NCBI GenBank assembly: GCA_964508715.1
Contig: CAZDUX010000008.1
Location: 1-64,000, forward strand
From: JAKALX01 sp964508715
Lineage (GTDB): Bacteria > Chloroflexota > Dehalococcoidia > Tepidiformales > Tepidiformaceae
Reading direction: 5' to 3'
Length of the DNA stretch: 64,000 nt
Positions within the stretch are counted from its first letter, which is position 1. Every line of letters begins with the position of its first letter. A program made the position numbers and the translations under genes. Positions 37,127 to 45,745 of this stretch are shown in pieces. The notes beneath the pieces were generated by a model. It was not told the DNA's origin, did no database searches, and saw nothing but the letters and a program-made list of their open reading frames with translations.

Positions 37127-37565
37127 GGTCGTTCCTCCGGCTGAGTACTTGGTACTGAGTGCTGAGTCTCTTCGTTCTTCGTGAGGCTTGCGCCGCTGAG
37201 TGATAGAACGGCAGAGACCAGCAACCAGGCGACTGACTTCTTGGGTTTCGCTCTTCCATTCACCGAATGCTCGAGGACCGAGGTTGCCCGCATCCGATGC
37301 AGCGTGGAGGTACCATCGAAGCTCCGCTGCCGACCTGTTCGACATCGACAAGCACTGCTCGAACTCCCCATCCCGTATCGATCGAACCGTTCGGTGATTT
37401 CGGTGATATTGGCCAGCACGGAAACCGAGACCCGCTGGATCTGGCTCGAAAGTCCAGGATCCCTGGCGAGCGCCGGCCCCGTGTGGCCGAATATACCGCG
37501 CTATTGAGTGCTCGCGCCTTCTGCCATGCAGCCGGGTCTTTCGACCGGCTCCGCAAATCGGTCAC
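37127..37565 (-). pseudogene. Decayed four-helix-bundle (S23 / 23S rRNA intervening-sequence type) gene
   Basis: Three fragments in different minus-strand frames line up with this ~120-residue family in order. They are DPAAWQKARALNSAVYSAT (helix 1), DPGLSSQIQRVSVSVLANIT (helix 2), then EFEQCLSMSNRSAAELRWYL and FGEWKSETQEVSRLVAGL (helices 3-4). At least two frameshifts separate them. A GTG at 37565 may be the old start. The last fragment reads without a stop into coaE. The family is normally found as free-standing small genes or within rRNA inserts; its role is unclear. Confidence 0.7.
37141..37168. repeat. Degenerate heptanucleotide repeat, four copies
   Basis: Read as CTGAGTA CTTGGTA CTGAGTG CTGAGTC, four 7-bp units with one or two changes each. 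It lies at the 3-prime end of the S23-type remnant, 15 bases upstream of coaE. Confidence 0.75.
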
Positions 37566-37608
37566 CGCTCGGTAGCAGGCTACCGATGAGCGGGCACTCG
37601 TGACTGGT

Positions 37609-38751
37609 CTAGGGCCGTTCGTTCGACATGATGATCGTCCCGCTCGCGGCGAACATGCCGCCGACCCCGTGCGAGACCGAGACCTTTGCCCCTGGCACCT
37701 GTGCCGGTGCGATGCCACGCATCTGCCGGACACTCTCCTGGAGCGCATACATGCCGTACATGCCCGAGTGCATGTAACTCAGGCCGCCACCGTTCGTGTT
37801 CAACGGCAGCTTCCCGCCGGGCCGCGTATTTCCATCCCAGATGAACGCCGCGGCCTCACCCGGCTTGACGAACCCCAGATCTTCGAGGCCGTACAGCGGG
37901 AGGTGCGCGAACGCGTCATAAATCATCAGGTGGTCGACATCATCGTGGCTGATCCCCGCCTCGTCGAATGCCTTCTTCCCCGAAATTCGGAACGCTGTCG
38001 ACGACGTGAAGTCGTACATCTGGCTGACCATCGGTGTCTCCACCGATTCACCAGTCCCCAGCACATAGACCGGCTTCTGTGGGAAGTCCTTCGCCCGGTC
38101 CGCCGACGTGATGATCAGTGCACCACCGCCGTCCGTTACCAGGCAGCACTCCAGCAGGTGGAACGGATAGGCAATCATCCGGGAGTTCAGGACATCCTCG
38201 ACCGTGATCGGGTCTTTGAACGAGGCGCGGGGGTTCTTCCCGGCCCACTCGCGCTGTACCACGGCAACCATCGCCAGCTGCTCTTCCGTAACCCCGTACT
38301 CCTTCATGTAGCGGAGCACCGGCACCGTGAACGTGCTTGGTGGGCCCGAAGGTCCGAATGGTGTCTCGAACTGGCCCTGCAGGCTGGCGCGTGCCGTGCT
38401 CCATCCCCCAGCACCCACGCGCGATCGCCCGCTCTCGCCGTGTGTCACCAGGATAGTGCTTGCCTGCCCCGCGAGGATCGCCGCGCATGCATGACGAACG
38501 TGCAGCATGAACGAGCAGCCGCCAACACTCGTGCCGTCCACCCACGTCGGCCTAATTCCCAGGTAATGTGCGACTGCCACCGGCGATTCGCCCGCTGTCG
38601 CCACTCCGTCGATGTCCTTCGGCGTCAGGCCAGCATCCTTCAGCGCGTTGAGCGCCGCATCTGCATGCAGCCCGAGCTGTGAGAGGTTGGGGATGAGCCC
38701 CATCTCCGTCGTTTCGGCTGCTCCGACGATCGCAATGCTGCCGGGCTTCAC
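37609..38751 (-). CDS. Thiolase-family protein (SCP2/lipid-transfer-type acetyl-CoA acetyltransferase)
   Basis: A 380-residue thiolase-fold protein. VGGCSFMLHVRHACAAILAG surrounds the position of the active Cys, NTNGGGLSYMHSGMYG the C-terminal half and VSHGVGGMFAASGTIIM the closing strand. Members work with a DUF35 partner in steroid or fatty-acid side-chain cleavage (for example Ltp-type retro-aldolases) and often lack true thiolase chemistry. The DUF35 gene lies directly upstream with a 4-base overlap. A hairpin follows at about 37567-37592. Confidence 0.88.
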   Translation of the reverse strand: MKPGSIAIVGAAETTEMGLIPNLSQLGLHADAALNALKDAGLTPKDIDGVATAGESPVAVAHYLGIRPTWVDGTSVGGCSFMLHVRHACAAILAGQASTILVTHGESGRSRVGAGGWSTARASLQGQFETPFGPSGPPSTFTVPVLRYMKEYGVTEEQLAMVAVVQREWAGKNPRASFKDPITVEDVLNSRMIAYPFHLLECCLVTDGGGALIITSADRAKDFPQKPVYVLGTGESVETPMVSQMYDFTSSTAFRISGKKAFDEAGISHDDVDHLMIYDAFAHLPLYGLEDLGFVKPGEAAAFIWDGNTRPGGKLPLNTNGGGLSYMHSGMYGMYALQESVRQMRGIAPAQVPGAKVSVSHGVGGMFAASGTIIMSNERP

Positions 38752-39173
38752 GCTGCACCTCCCGCGGCCGGCTTCCAGTACGGCAGCGTGATCTCATCCG
38801 TGATCTTCTCGAACGTCACTTCCAGCGGCATGTCGAGTCTCAGCGCCTCTGGTGTCTGGTCGATGCCGTGGATGTTAGTCATCATCTTCACACCCTCATC
38901 GGTCAGTACCACCGCGATCGAATACGGTGTTTCCGCCTCAAATCCCGGCGCCGGACGGTGATTGATGACGTAGCTGAGGAGCTTGCCCTTGCCGCTCGCC
39001 TTGAACCACGCCACGTTTCTCGAGGCGCATTCCGGGCAAAACGGTCGCGGAGGGAAATAGACGGCCGAGCAATCGTTGCAGCGCTGGAGGCGCAACTCCT
39101 CGGCCTTGGTGCCGTCCCAGAACTCTTGCGTTTCTGGAGTCGGCTGAGGAAGGGCTTTGCGGGATTCCGCCAA
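38748..39173 (-). CDS. DUF35 OB-fold zinc-ribbon protein
   Basis: A 141-residue acyl-CoA-associated protein. The zinc ribbon is LQRCNDCSAVYFPPRPFCPEC (CxxC twice), followed by an OB-fold. DUF35 proteins form complexes with thiolase-like partners. The overlap with the thiolase gene supports a heteromer. The start ATG follows a short leader; no strong ribosome binding site is seen. Confidence 0.9.
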   Translation of the reverse strand: MAESRKALPQPTPETQEFWDGTKAEELRLQRCNDCSAVYFPPRPFCPECASRNVAWFKASGKGKLLSYVINHRPAPGFEAETPYSIAVVLTDEGVKMMTNIHGIDQTPEALRLDMPLEVTFEKITDEITLPYWKPAAGGAA

Positions 39174-39614
39174 GTGTTCGTTCCTGCCTTCTTCGTAGAG
39201 TCCGGTTGCCCCGTGGCTTCCGGCTCAGGATTGCCTGTCCATATCTACCGTGAACGTAAGGGTCGGGCAAGTTGATACCCTCCATCGGGCCGTAAGCACC
39301 GGTCCCCCGCCAGGGAAACGGTTGGCCATAGATCCGGCCGTAAGGGATAGTTCACCTCCACAGACCGCTGCTCGTCGGCTTTCACCGGGGAGGCCTGGCT
39401 CATCTCCCAGGCTGCTCTCCATGCTGCCCGTTCACCATTGCCTCACGCTGGCTGTGAAATGGCAGGCGACTGCGGTATCCGTGCACGCTCCCGTACTCGT
39501 CGCCGTGCAGCCCGCCCCGTAAATGCTGAGCGTAATGAAGCAGTCGCGCATCTCCCCGCACCACAACGTGCTGCTCGTGGGCCAATTGATCGACCTGGAA
39601 GCTCGACCCGGTGG
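39174..39614. other. Intergenic stretch of 441 bases, no gene recognised
   Basis: No reading frame with a convincing product, ribosome binding site or family was found on either strand. A hairpin with 6-bp arms lies at 39393-39412 and the word GGCCGTAAG occurs twice (39288 and 39347 area). Tests by eye for RNase P, tmRNA, SRP and riboswitch core motifs were negative. It could hold a decayed gene or an unknown RNA. Confidence 0.4.
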
Positions 39615-41615
39615 TCAACCCTCCCTCGGGGTCGCCGACCCATCCTGGGTTTGGCCTGCTCCATACAGCACACGGCGCAAGTTCACCACCAGGTTCTCTC
39701 CGTCCAGCCGCAAGTGTCTCGAATTGAACCCTTCCGCACGCACCGCTGCGTGCATCTCGCTCGGCCGTAGCTCCGCTGGCAACGAAACCCCCGCGTTGCC
39801 CATCCCATCCGTCCGTGCCCGCGCCACCAGCCCGTCGCGATGGTCCATGACCACGATCTCCGCCCCCGCCACGGGCAGCTTCTCCCCACGCCCGTCTGGA
39901 TCGTTGTCGAGTACGGTCACCTGGGCGGTTCGTCCGTCAGGGGCTACCTCGATGGCCACGTCTATGTCCCGCAGATACACAAACGGCTCCGTCGTCACCG
40001 CCTCCATCCCGTCCCGCTGTGGAATCCGTGCCGGGTTCGCCAGCAGCGAAATGTCCTGTACTGCCATCCCATGATCTGTCGTTACGACGAATAAGGTCTC
40101 TTCGAGGAGCCCCGCCTCCTCGATCTCCCGCAACAGGTGCCCGATCCGCACATCCGTCTCATCGAGTGCCTGTCGGGCCCCCTCATGATGTGGACCGTAA
40201 TCGTGTGCCGCCGCGTCAGGCTGGCTGAACTCGAAATACATCAACTTCGGAGCCGCGTGTGTCTTGTCTCGGTAGAGCTGCCGCCCCTGGGCCAACGCCC
40301 GGTTATCAATCTGCCCCATGAGCTTGTGGCCCTGCTCCTCCAGTTCGTTGAACCACCGCGGACTGATCTCGTGCTCCGTCTCCTTCGTCAGCACGATCAG
40401 CTCACCCCGGTCACCCACCAACTGCCGCTCCAACGATGCATGGTCGGCTCCACGCGTGCACGGCTCATTGACCGACGCCGTCAGTGCGCCAGTAAAAGCC
40501 CCGTCCCATTCGCCGTATACCCGGTGAAACGCCTCGTAGATCGTCTCTACCCCGGTGTTCAGGAATCTCCCCGTGTCGAACTGCTGCCCCTGCGGCGATA
40601 CGGTCTCGCGGGTCGCCCGCAGGTAGTACGTCGGATTCACGATGTCGTGGTGCCCGCTCCAGCAACTCGTCCCGATGGCGTTGTGGCTTGGCCACGTGAT
40701 GCTCGGGAAATTGGTGATGCTTCCCCATCGCAACATCACACCACGACCGATCAGCCGCCGCAGGCTTGGGATCGCCTCCGGTTCCGTCGCCAGCCGGTGG
40801 CGGAGTTCCGTGTGCGATTGCCCGTCGAGTAACAGGATGCACACCCGCTCTGGGCGCTTCCCCGAACCATCGAGCACCTCCTCGAGCACTCGCCCATCCT
40901 GCCGCTTGAAGTACACGTCCGGGCCAACGCCCCGTGCGCTGCTCGTCCGCCCGCTCGAGTCCTTCCCATCGATGAGTGGGAACCCCATCAGCCGCGCAAT
41001 CGTTGGCGCGATGTCCACCTGCCGTGCGAACGCCTCTACCTCGCCCGTCCGCACTCCAGGCCCGCAGAATACCAGTGGCGACCGTGATTGAATGACGTCG
41101 AGTGCGCCGTGTTGGCCTGGTTGCCGTCCGTACGTGTAGCTCTTTGGATTCACCACCAGGTCCGGGGCGTTTGGGCTGTCGAACAATTGCGAGATCCGTT
41201 CATACGCATACGGATAGGTCAGACTGTCTGGCCCCACGAATGCCCGCTGCGGATTCGACGGGTCCGCGCCTGCTGCCAACTCCTCCTCCAACGTCGAAAG
41301 CGCGGTCGGGTCCTGCCGTTCGATTGGGTTCTCACCCAGCACCTCCACCACTTGGTACGAATAGCCACCGTTGTTGCCATAGGACCGCACCCATCGGACC
41401 ATCCCGCGGACGCTCCACGCCTCGTAGCTCCACCCGCCATCTCTCCCCTGCCGGGCCGTCGCCACGAAGTCGGTCCACGCGCGCCCGTCGTCGCTCGTGA
41501 GCAACTTCCAGATGGCGAGGTTCCCCGACTCCTCCTGGTGATGGTCGAGCCCCTGCCCACCGGGACGCTCTGGTCCAACACACTCCATTTGGACACTGCT
41601 TCCAGTTGCCGTCAT
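39615..41615 (-). CDS. Alkaline-phosphatase-superfamily phosphodiesterase with permuted motif order
   Basis: A 666-residue protein. Metal ligands and nucleophile of type I phosphodiesterases are present: D264 (LLLDGQ), T307 (SITWPSHN), D467 and H471 (PDAAAHDYG), D514 and H515 (TDHGM). The last His, which normally lies near the C-terminus before a DVAPT motif, is found instead at H169 (GQHGALDV) with DIAPTIARLMG at 201-211, before the catalytic start. Residues ~550-650 look like a carboxypeptidase-regulatory/Ig-like domain. No signal peptide is visible. The start ATG has GAGGT upstream. It probably hydrolyses a phosphodiester or phosphonate; the substrate is unknown. Confidence 0.8.
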   Translation of the reverse strand: MTATGSSVQMECVGPERPGGQGLDHHQEESGNLAIWKLLTSDDGRAWTDFVATARQGRDGGWSYEAWSVRGMVRWVRSYGNNGGYSYQVVEVLGENPIERQDPTALSTLEEELAAGADPSNPQRAFVGPDSLTYPYAYERISQLFDSPNAPDLVVNPKSYTYGRQPGQHGALDVIQSRSPLVFCGPGVRTGEVEAFARQVDIAPTIARLMGFPLIDGKDSSGRTSSARGVGPDVYFKRQDGRVLEEVLDGSGKRPERVCILLLDGQSHTELRHRLATEPEAIPSLRRLIGRGVMLRWGSITNFPSITWPSHNAIGTSCWSGHHDIVNPTYYLRATRETVSPQGQQFDTGRFLNTGVETIYEAFHRVYGEWDGAFTGALTASVNEPCTRGADHASLERQLVGDRGELIVLTKETEHEISPRWFNELEEQGHKLMGQIDNRALAQGRQLYRDKTHAAPKLMYFEFSQPDAAAHDYGPHHEGARQALDETDVRIGHLLREIEEAGLLEETLFVVTTDHGMAVQDISLLANPARIPQRDGMEAVTTEPFVYLRDIDVAIEVAPDGRTAQVTVLDNDPDGRGEKLPVAGAEIVVMDHRDGLVARARTDGMGNAGVSLPAELRPSEMHAAVRAEGFNSRHLRLDGENLVVNLRRVLYGAGQTQDGSATPREG

Positions 41616-41664
41616 CGTTCTACCTCGGTTCGAATGCGTGCGCGCATCCTAGCACCGGCGGCCA

Positions 41665-42558
41665 CTACTTCGGCCGGCGCCTGCGCCGCAGCAAGGGGGC
41701 ATCGGAGATAACCTCCCGGGTACTCGCGATGAGTCGTTCGGCGCGTTCCACCGAGGCCATGAGGCTCGCCGGCGTGTCTCCCGGCCGTGACAGCACGGCC
41801 CGGGATTCGGTTACGAACCGCTTCGGAGTCAGCTCGAATTCGCCCACGAAATCCAGCGCGCCTTCCCCGCTCACGAAGTACTGCTCATTCACCGCGAACA
41901 GCACCTGTACGAGGGCCGCCACCACTCGAAAGAGGCAGCCGGCAACCTCAAACACATCCCCGCGCGCCGCGGCCTTTCCCGCGATGTCGAGCATGGACCG
42001 CGCCTCGCGCATATACCGCTCGACAATGGCGCGCCTCATTTGCGCCGGGTACTGGGCCACCAACAGCTTGAGTGCTGCTATGGTGTTACCCGGGTCGAAC
42101 AGGGGAGTGCACAGCGCGATCTCGGCCAGGTAAATGTGGTTGTGAAACCCGTGCGGATGACCGGGACCGTAGTCGCACGTCACGTGCCCCGCGCGGCAGT
42201 CCTGGATCACTCCCGCCACCCGCTCGATCTCGCGATAGAGGAGGCTCACCTTCGAGTCGCCGATCCACAACTGCCCGCCGCCGTTCGCCCACGGCCCCCA
42301 CTCGCCATACCCGCTTATCAGCCCATCCTCATTTAGCTCATCGAGCTCGTTTATGAGTGCCCGAAGTGCAGACACCGGGGGCGGGCTGGCCGCGTGATAA
42401 TAGATTCCAAGCCCTCTATCCGACCACCCGCCGGCTTCGCCACCCGCTTCGGGTCGCCCGTGGACTACCGCAATAACGCCGTCGATTTCGCCAATTCGCA
42501 GCGCCACTCGCCGGGCCATGGCCGCCCCGTCTGCTGGCTGTGCCTCCTCGGGGGTCAT
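41665..42558 (-). CDS. Nucleotidyltransferase-fold protein (aminoglycoside/DUF4037-like)
   Basis: About 297 residues from ATG 42558, which overlaps the CMD gene stop (ATGA); an upstream ATG at 42579 is less likely. SDRGLGIYYHA resembles the metal-binding strand SDxDLxxY of nucleotidyltransferases, with one Asp replaced by Gly. The helical C-terminal domain (KAAARGDVFEVAGCLFRVVAALVQVLFAVN) is typical of the group. It may be a weak or inactive enzyme. Confidence 0.7.
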   Translation of the reverse strand: MTPEEAQPADGAAMARRVALRIGEIDGVIAVVHGRPEAGGEAGGWSDRGLGIYYHAASPPPVSALRALINELDELNEDGLISGYGEWGPWANGGGQLWIGDSKVSLLYREIERVAGVIQDCRAGHVTCDYGPGHPHGFHNHIYLAEIALCTPLFDPGNTIAALKLLVAQYPAQMRRAIVERYMREARSMLDIAGKAAARGDVFEVAGCLFRVVAALVQVLFAVNEQYFVSGEGALDFVGEFELTPKRFVTESRAVLSRPGDTPASLMASVERAERLIASTREVISDAPLLRRRRRPK

Positions 42559-43112
42559 GCCCCTCCCTGGAGTTGCCACCCCACGAATGGCTCTTCAGGC
42601 TCGACCTCCATGGCGCCAAGGAACTTCGCCGTCATCTCGTAATACCCGGCGAGCAGGTTGATACCCACGATTGCGGAGTTTGGCCAATACTTCGCCAGTT
42701 CCTCATGGATCTCCTGCGATGGGTGCTCGGTGGCTGCCACGGCATCGACATATGCCAGCATTGCCCGCTCCGCAGGCGAGAAGAGCTCGCTCCCCCGCCA
42801 GTGATGCAACGCCACGATCTGCTCATCGCTCAAACCGGCCGCCCGCCCGATACGAACGTGCTGCTGCCACTCATAAGTACTGTGGTGCAGGATGGCGGTT
42901 CGCAAGATCGCAAGTTCACGCGTCTTCACGTCCAGGCCGCATGCCGCCCAGAGCCCGTTCCCGAGCCGTAGATAGCTCCGCAATACCTTCGGGTTGTTCC
43001 CCATCACACGGAAAATGTTGGGCACTGCCTCTGGCGTCGGCGCAAGCCGATCCCAGACATAATGTAGTTCTTCAGGAATGTCCGTCTTCGAAACGTTGGG
43101 CAACCGGCTCAT
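42555..43112 (-). CDS. Carboxymuconolactone decarboxylase (CMD) family protein
   Basis: A 185-residue helical protein of the AhpD-like CMD family. RELAILRTAILHHSTYEWQQHVRIGRAAGLSDEQI is the signature region; Glu and His of EWQQH are kept, but the CxxC of peroxidase-active AhpD is absent, so it is a CMD-type enzyme of unknown substrate. AGGAG precedes the ATG. It is coupled to the nucleotidyltransferase gene. Confidence 0.88.
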   Translation of the reverse strand: MSRLPNVSKTDIPEELHYVWDRLAPTPEAVPNIFRVMGNNPKVLRSYLRLGNGLWAACGLDVKTRELAILRTAILHHSTYEWQQHVRIGRAAGLSDEQIVALHHWRGSELFSPAERAMLAYVDAVAATEHPSQEIHEELAKYWPNSAIVGINLLAGYYEMTAKFLGAMEVEPEEPFVGWQLQGGA

Positions 43113-43160
43113 TCGTGGCTCCTGCGTGAGGTTGGGCGCGAGTGTAGCGCTCAGAAGCTG

Positions 43161-43382
43161 CTAATGTGCTTGCGCCTGCCCTCCCTGGCTCTCCCGCGCC
43201 CTTATCCCTTGTCGCCGCCACCCGGTCACTGCGATCGTTGCTCCCGCTGCCATCGTCAACATCAGGTTGGCCCCGGTCCCCTCACCGTAACCACTCAATA
43301 CGCGCAGCCCGAACTCGATTACTCCCCACAGCGCTGCGGGCCAGGCTACGAGTGCGAACAACCAGTACACCCGGTCCCTCAC
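43161..43382 (-). CDS. Small membrane protein, two helices
   Basis: A 73-residue protein with hydrophobic stretches at about residues 7-28 and 36-54 and a polar, basic C-terminus. The GTG start overlaps the stop of the REC-GGDEF-HD-GYP gene by 4 bases, so it is probably its partner. No family recognised. Confidence 0.6.
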   Translation of the reverse strand: MRDRVYWLFALVAWPAALWGVIEFGLRVLSGYGEGTGANLMLTMAAGATIAVTGWRRQGIRARESQGGQAQAH

Positions 43383-44926
43383 GCTGCTGCCTCGTTCCGA
43401 CCGTACTCACGGTCGATCATCCGAACGAACTCGGCTGCCAGGTCTGGGTCGAACTGCGTCCCTCTCCCCCGTACGATCTGCTCCACCGCTTGCTCCACCG
43501 TCAGGCCCTTCCGGTATGGCCTGTCCGTTGTCATCGCGCTGTAGGCATCCGCGAGTGTGAAGAGCCGCGTCGGCAGGGCCGTCTCGGCGCCACGGAGCCG
43601 TCCCGGGTACCCTTCACCGTCGAACCGCTCATGATGATGCCGCACGAGGTCGACCACTGTGTCGAAGTCAGTCACTGCGGCGGTGATTGCCGCGCCCATC
43701 ACCGGGTGCTCCTCCATCGTCCTTCGCTCTTCCAGCGTCAGCGGCCCCGGCTTCCGCAGGATTTCATCCGGAACAACGATCTTCCCGAGGTCGTGGATCG
43801 GCCCTCCGATTGCAATCGCGCTCAGGTACTCATCCTCGAGACCGATCCTCCGTGCCACCTTCAGCGCGAGCCGCGTCGCGTGGTCGCTGTGGAATCGCGT
43901 GTAACTATCGCGCCGGTCGATCGCCTTCACCAGGTTCCGCAACGCCTTCAGGTTCGTCACCTTGAGGAATGCACCCGTCGTCTTACCTTCGCCCGTTTCA
44001 GCGGCTGCAATCCCCGCCGACGCGGACATCGATTTGTCGAGGTACATCTGGTCCTCGGCTTCTGCGATCAGGTCCCGCGGGCTCTCGAATCCACGGAACT
44101 GCGCCAGCCCGTAGCTCACCCTCGTCGGTAACGTCACACGTGACCCGTTCACCACTTCGATATGTGATACGGACGTCCGTACACGCTCGAGCACCGCCCG
44201 TGCTTCCGCTTCGGAGGCCCCCGGGAAAACCACGACGAACTCGTCGCCCCCAAAACGTGCGAACGTTGCCGGCTCCACGATGTGCTGAGTCAACGCCTGG
44301 ACCACTCGCTTCAACACGTGGTCGCCCTGCTCGTGCCCCACGAAGTCGTTGAGCAACTTGAAGTTGTCGATATCCAGGTACCCGGCCACGAGAGGACTAC
44401 CCTCGAGCCGTGATCGCTCCACCGCGTCGACGATGAACTCATCGATGAACCGCCGGTTCGGACACCCCGTTAGAGCGTCGGTATAGGCGAGCTTCCGGTA
44501 CGCCGCCGCCTGCTCCGCCGCCAGGCGGCTCGCCCGCGTATCCACTGCCTTGTTGAGTAGATGCCACAGGATGTCAGCGTCGAACGGCTTGCCGAGGAAG
44601 TCATCCGCACCCGCCTTCATGGAACGTACCGCTACATCCACATCCACGAACCCGGTAATGGCAACGATGCCCGCACTCGGTGCCAGCCGCCGTCCTCGCT
44701 CAATCACGTCGAGTCCCGACATATCCGGGAGGCTGATATCACAGGCGATTGCATCGAAGCTTTGTGCCGCTAGCTCGCCCAGAGCCCCCTGGCCACTTCG
44801 CACCACCGTAACCAGCCCCGTGTACTGGCTTAGCACCAGTTGGATGAGCCGCCCCAGTGCCGGGTCATCCTCGATGACAAGGACGCGAAGCGGACCCCGC
44901 CCAGATCGAACCCCGGTTGTTTCCAC
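43379..44926 (-). CDS. Response regulator with GGDEF and HD-GYP domains
   Basis: A 515-residue protein. REC domain at residues ~13-125 with phosphoacceptor in CDISLPDMSGLDV. GGDEF domain at ~140-305 with an intact RFGGDEF and DIDNFKLLND, so diguanylate cyclase activity is possible. HD-GYP domain at ~320-510 with IHDLGKIVVPDEIL and HHERFDGEGYPG, so cyclic-di-GMP hydrolysis is also possible. One protein could make and break the messenger under control of an unknown histidine kinase. The start is GTG 44926. No kinase gene is adjacent. Confidence 0.92.
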   Translation of the reverse strand: METTGVRSGRGPLRVLVIEDDPALGRLIQLVLSQYTGLVTVVRSGQGALGELAAQSFDAIACDISLPDMSGLDVIERGRRLAPSAGIVAITGFVDVDVAVRSMKAGADDFLGKPFDADILWHLLNKAVDTRASRLAAEQAAAYRKLAYTDALTGCPNRRFIDEFIVDAVERSRLEGSPLVAGYLDIDNFKLLNDFVGHEQGDHVLKRVVQALTQHIVEPATFARFGGDEFVVVFPGASEAEARAVLERVRTSVSHIEVVNGSRVTLPTRVSYGLAQFRGFESPRDLIAEAEDQMYLDKSMSASAGIAAAETGEGKTTGAFLKVTNLKALRNLVKAIDRRDSYTRFHSDHATRLALKVARRIGLEDEYLSAIAIGGPIHDLGKIVVPDEILRKPGPLTLEERRTMEEHPVMGAAITAAVTDFDTVVDLVRHHHERFDGEGYPGRLRGAETALPTRLFTLADAYSAMTTDRPYRKGLTVEQAVEQIVRGRGTQFDPDLAAEFVRMIDREYGRNEAAA

Positions 44927-45001
44927 TCCGTGGTTATCGGCGCGAATCTGGACTGGTGGAGTGTCTCTCGTGAAATTGGCCGCATCGCACCCGGCCAGCT
45001 G

Positions 45002-45676
45002 CTACTTCGTCTCTGTCACCCAGATATGGCCGGCTACCTGGCTCCCCATCACCACCGACCGCCCGTTTAGGGTCGCTGTCACCGTGCCACGGTAGGGAGC
45101 CACTGATTCGAGCATGATCAGAACACCCGGCCGGATCCCTTCCTCATCGAAGAACTGGAGCAACTGCTCGTCTTCCTCGAACACCCGGTCAACCTTCACG
45201 GTCTCACCTTGTTTTATTGTCGCCAGCGTCGCCATCGGTAGGGTCCGGGGCTCGCTCCCGTCAGCCGACGGAATCGGATACCCGAACGGGCTCCTGGTCG
45301 GATTCCCCAGCGCTTGCACGAGGTACGTCTCCGTCACGTCCGAGATCCCATGCTCGAGGAGGTGCGCCTCTTCATATGCCCGCCACCATGGCACCTTCAA
45401 CACATCCGTGATCAGGCACTCTGCCAGCCGGTGCCGCCGAATCATCTGCTTTGCACGCATCAGCCCCTCATTCGTGAGGCGGATCACTTTCTTGCTGTCG
45501 ATCTCCACCAGCCCGTCGCGCACCAGCCGCTTGAGCATCCCCGCGACGGATGGCGGCGTGATCTCCAGCCGGTCGGCCAGCCGCACCGCTATCACGTCCT
45601 GGCCCTCATCGTTGTGGAGTCGGTAGATCGTCGTCAGGTAATCGTCACTGGCGACATTTGAAACCTGCTTCGGCAT
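45002..45676 (-). CDS. DtxR/MntR-family metal-dependent transcriptional regulator
   Basis: A 224-residue regulator. N-terminal winged helix (AVRLADRLEITPPSVAGMLKRLVRDGLVEI), dimerisation/metal domain (RRHRLAECLITDVL, WWRAYEEAHLLEHGISDVTE), then a C-terminal SH3-like FeoA domain (LESVAPYRGTVTATLNGRSVVMGSQVAGHIWV). Metal ligands His/Glu of AYEEAHLLEH and PIP region are kept. It likely represses iron- or manganese-responsive genes. The nearest possible target is the diiron operon 500 bases away. Confidence 0.93.
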   Translation of the reverse strand: MPKQVSNVASDDYLTTIYRLHNDEGQDVIAVRLADRLEITPPSVAGMLKRLVRDGLVEIDSKKVIRLTNEGLMRAKQMIRRHRLAECLITDVLKVPWWRAYEEAHLLEHGISDVTETYLVQALGNPTRSPFGYPIPSADGSEPRTLPMATLATIKQGETVKVDRVFEEDEQLLQFFDEEGIRPGVLIMLESVAPYRGTVTATLNGRSVVMGSQVAGHIWVTETK

Positions 45677-45745
45677 AGCAGAGGTATCGTGCCACGGCTT
45701 TGCCTCGCAGGCTACAATTCCCCGTCCTCGCTGAGGCCGCCATGG

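Noticed and set aside
37600..38682. A 360-codon plus-strand frame antisense to the thiolase gene
   Set aside because: Arg/His-rich composition and no recognisable domain; the thiolase gene with its DUF35 partner explains the region.
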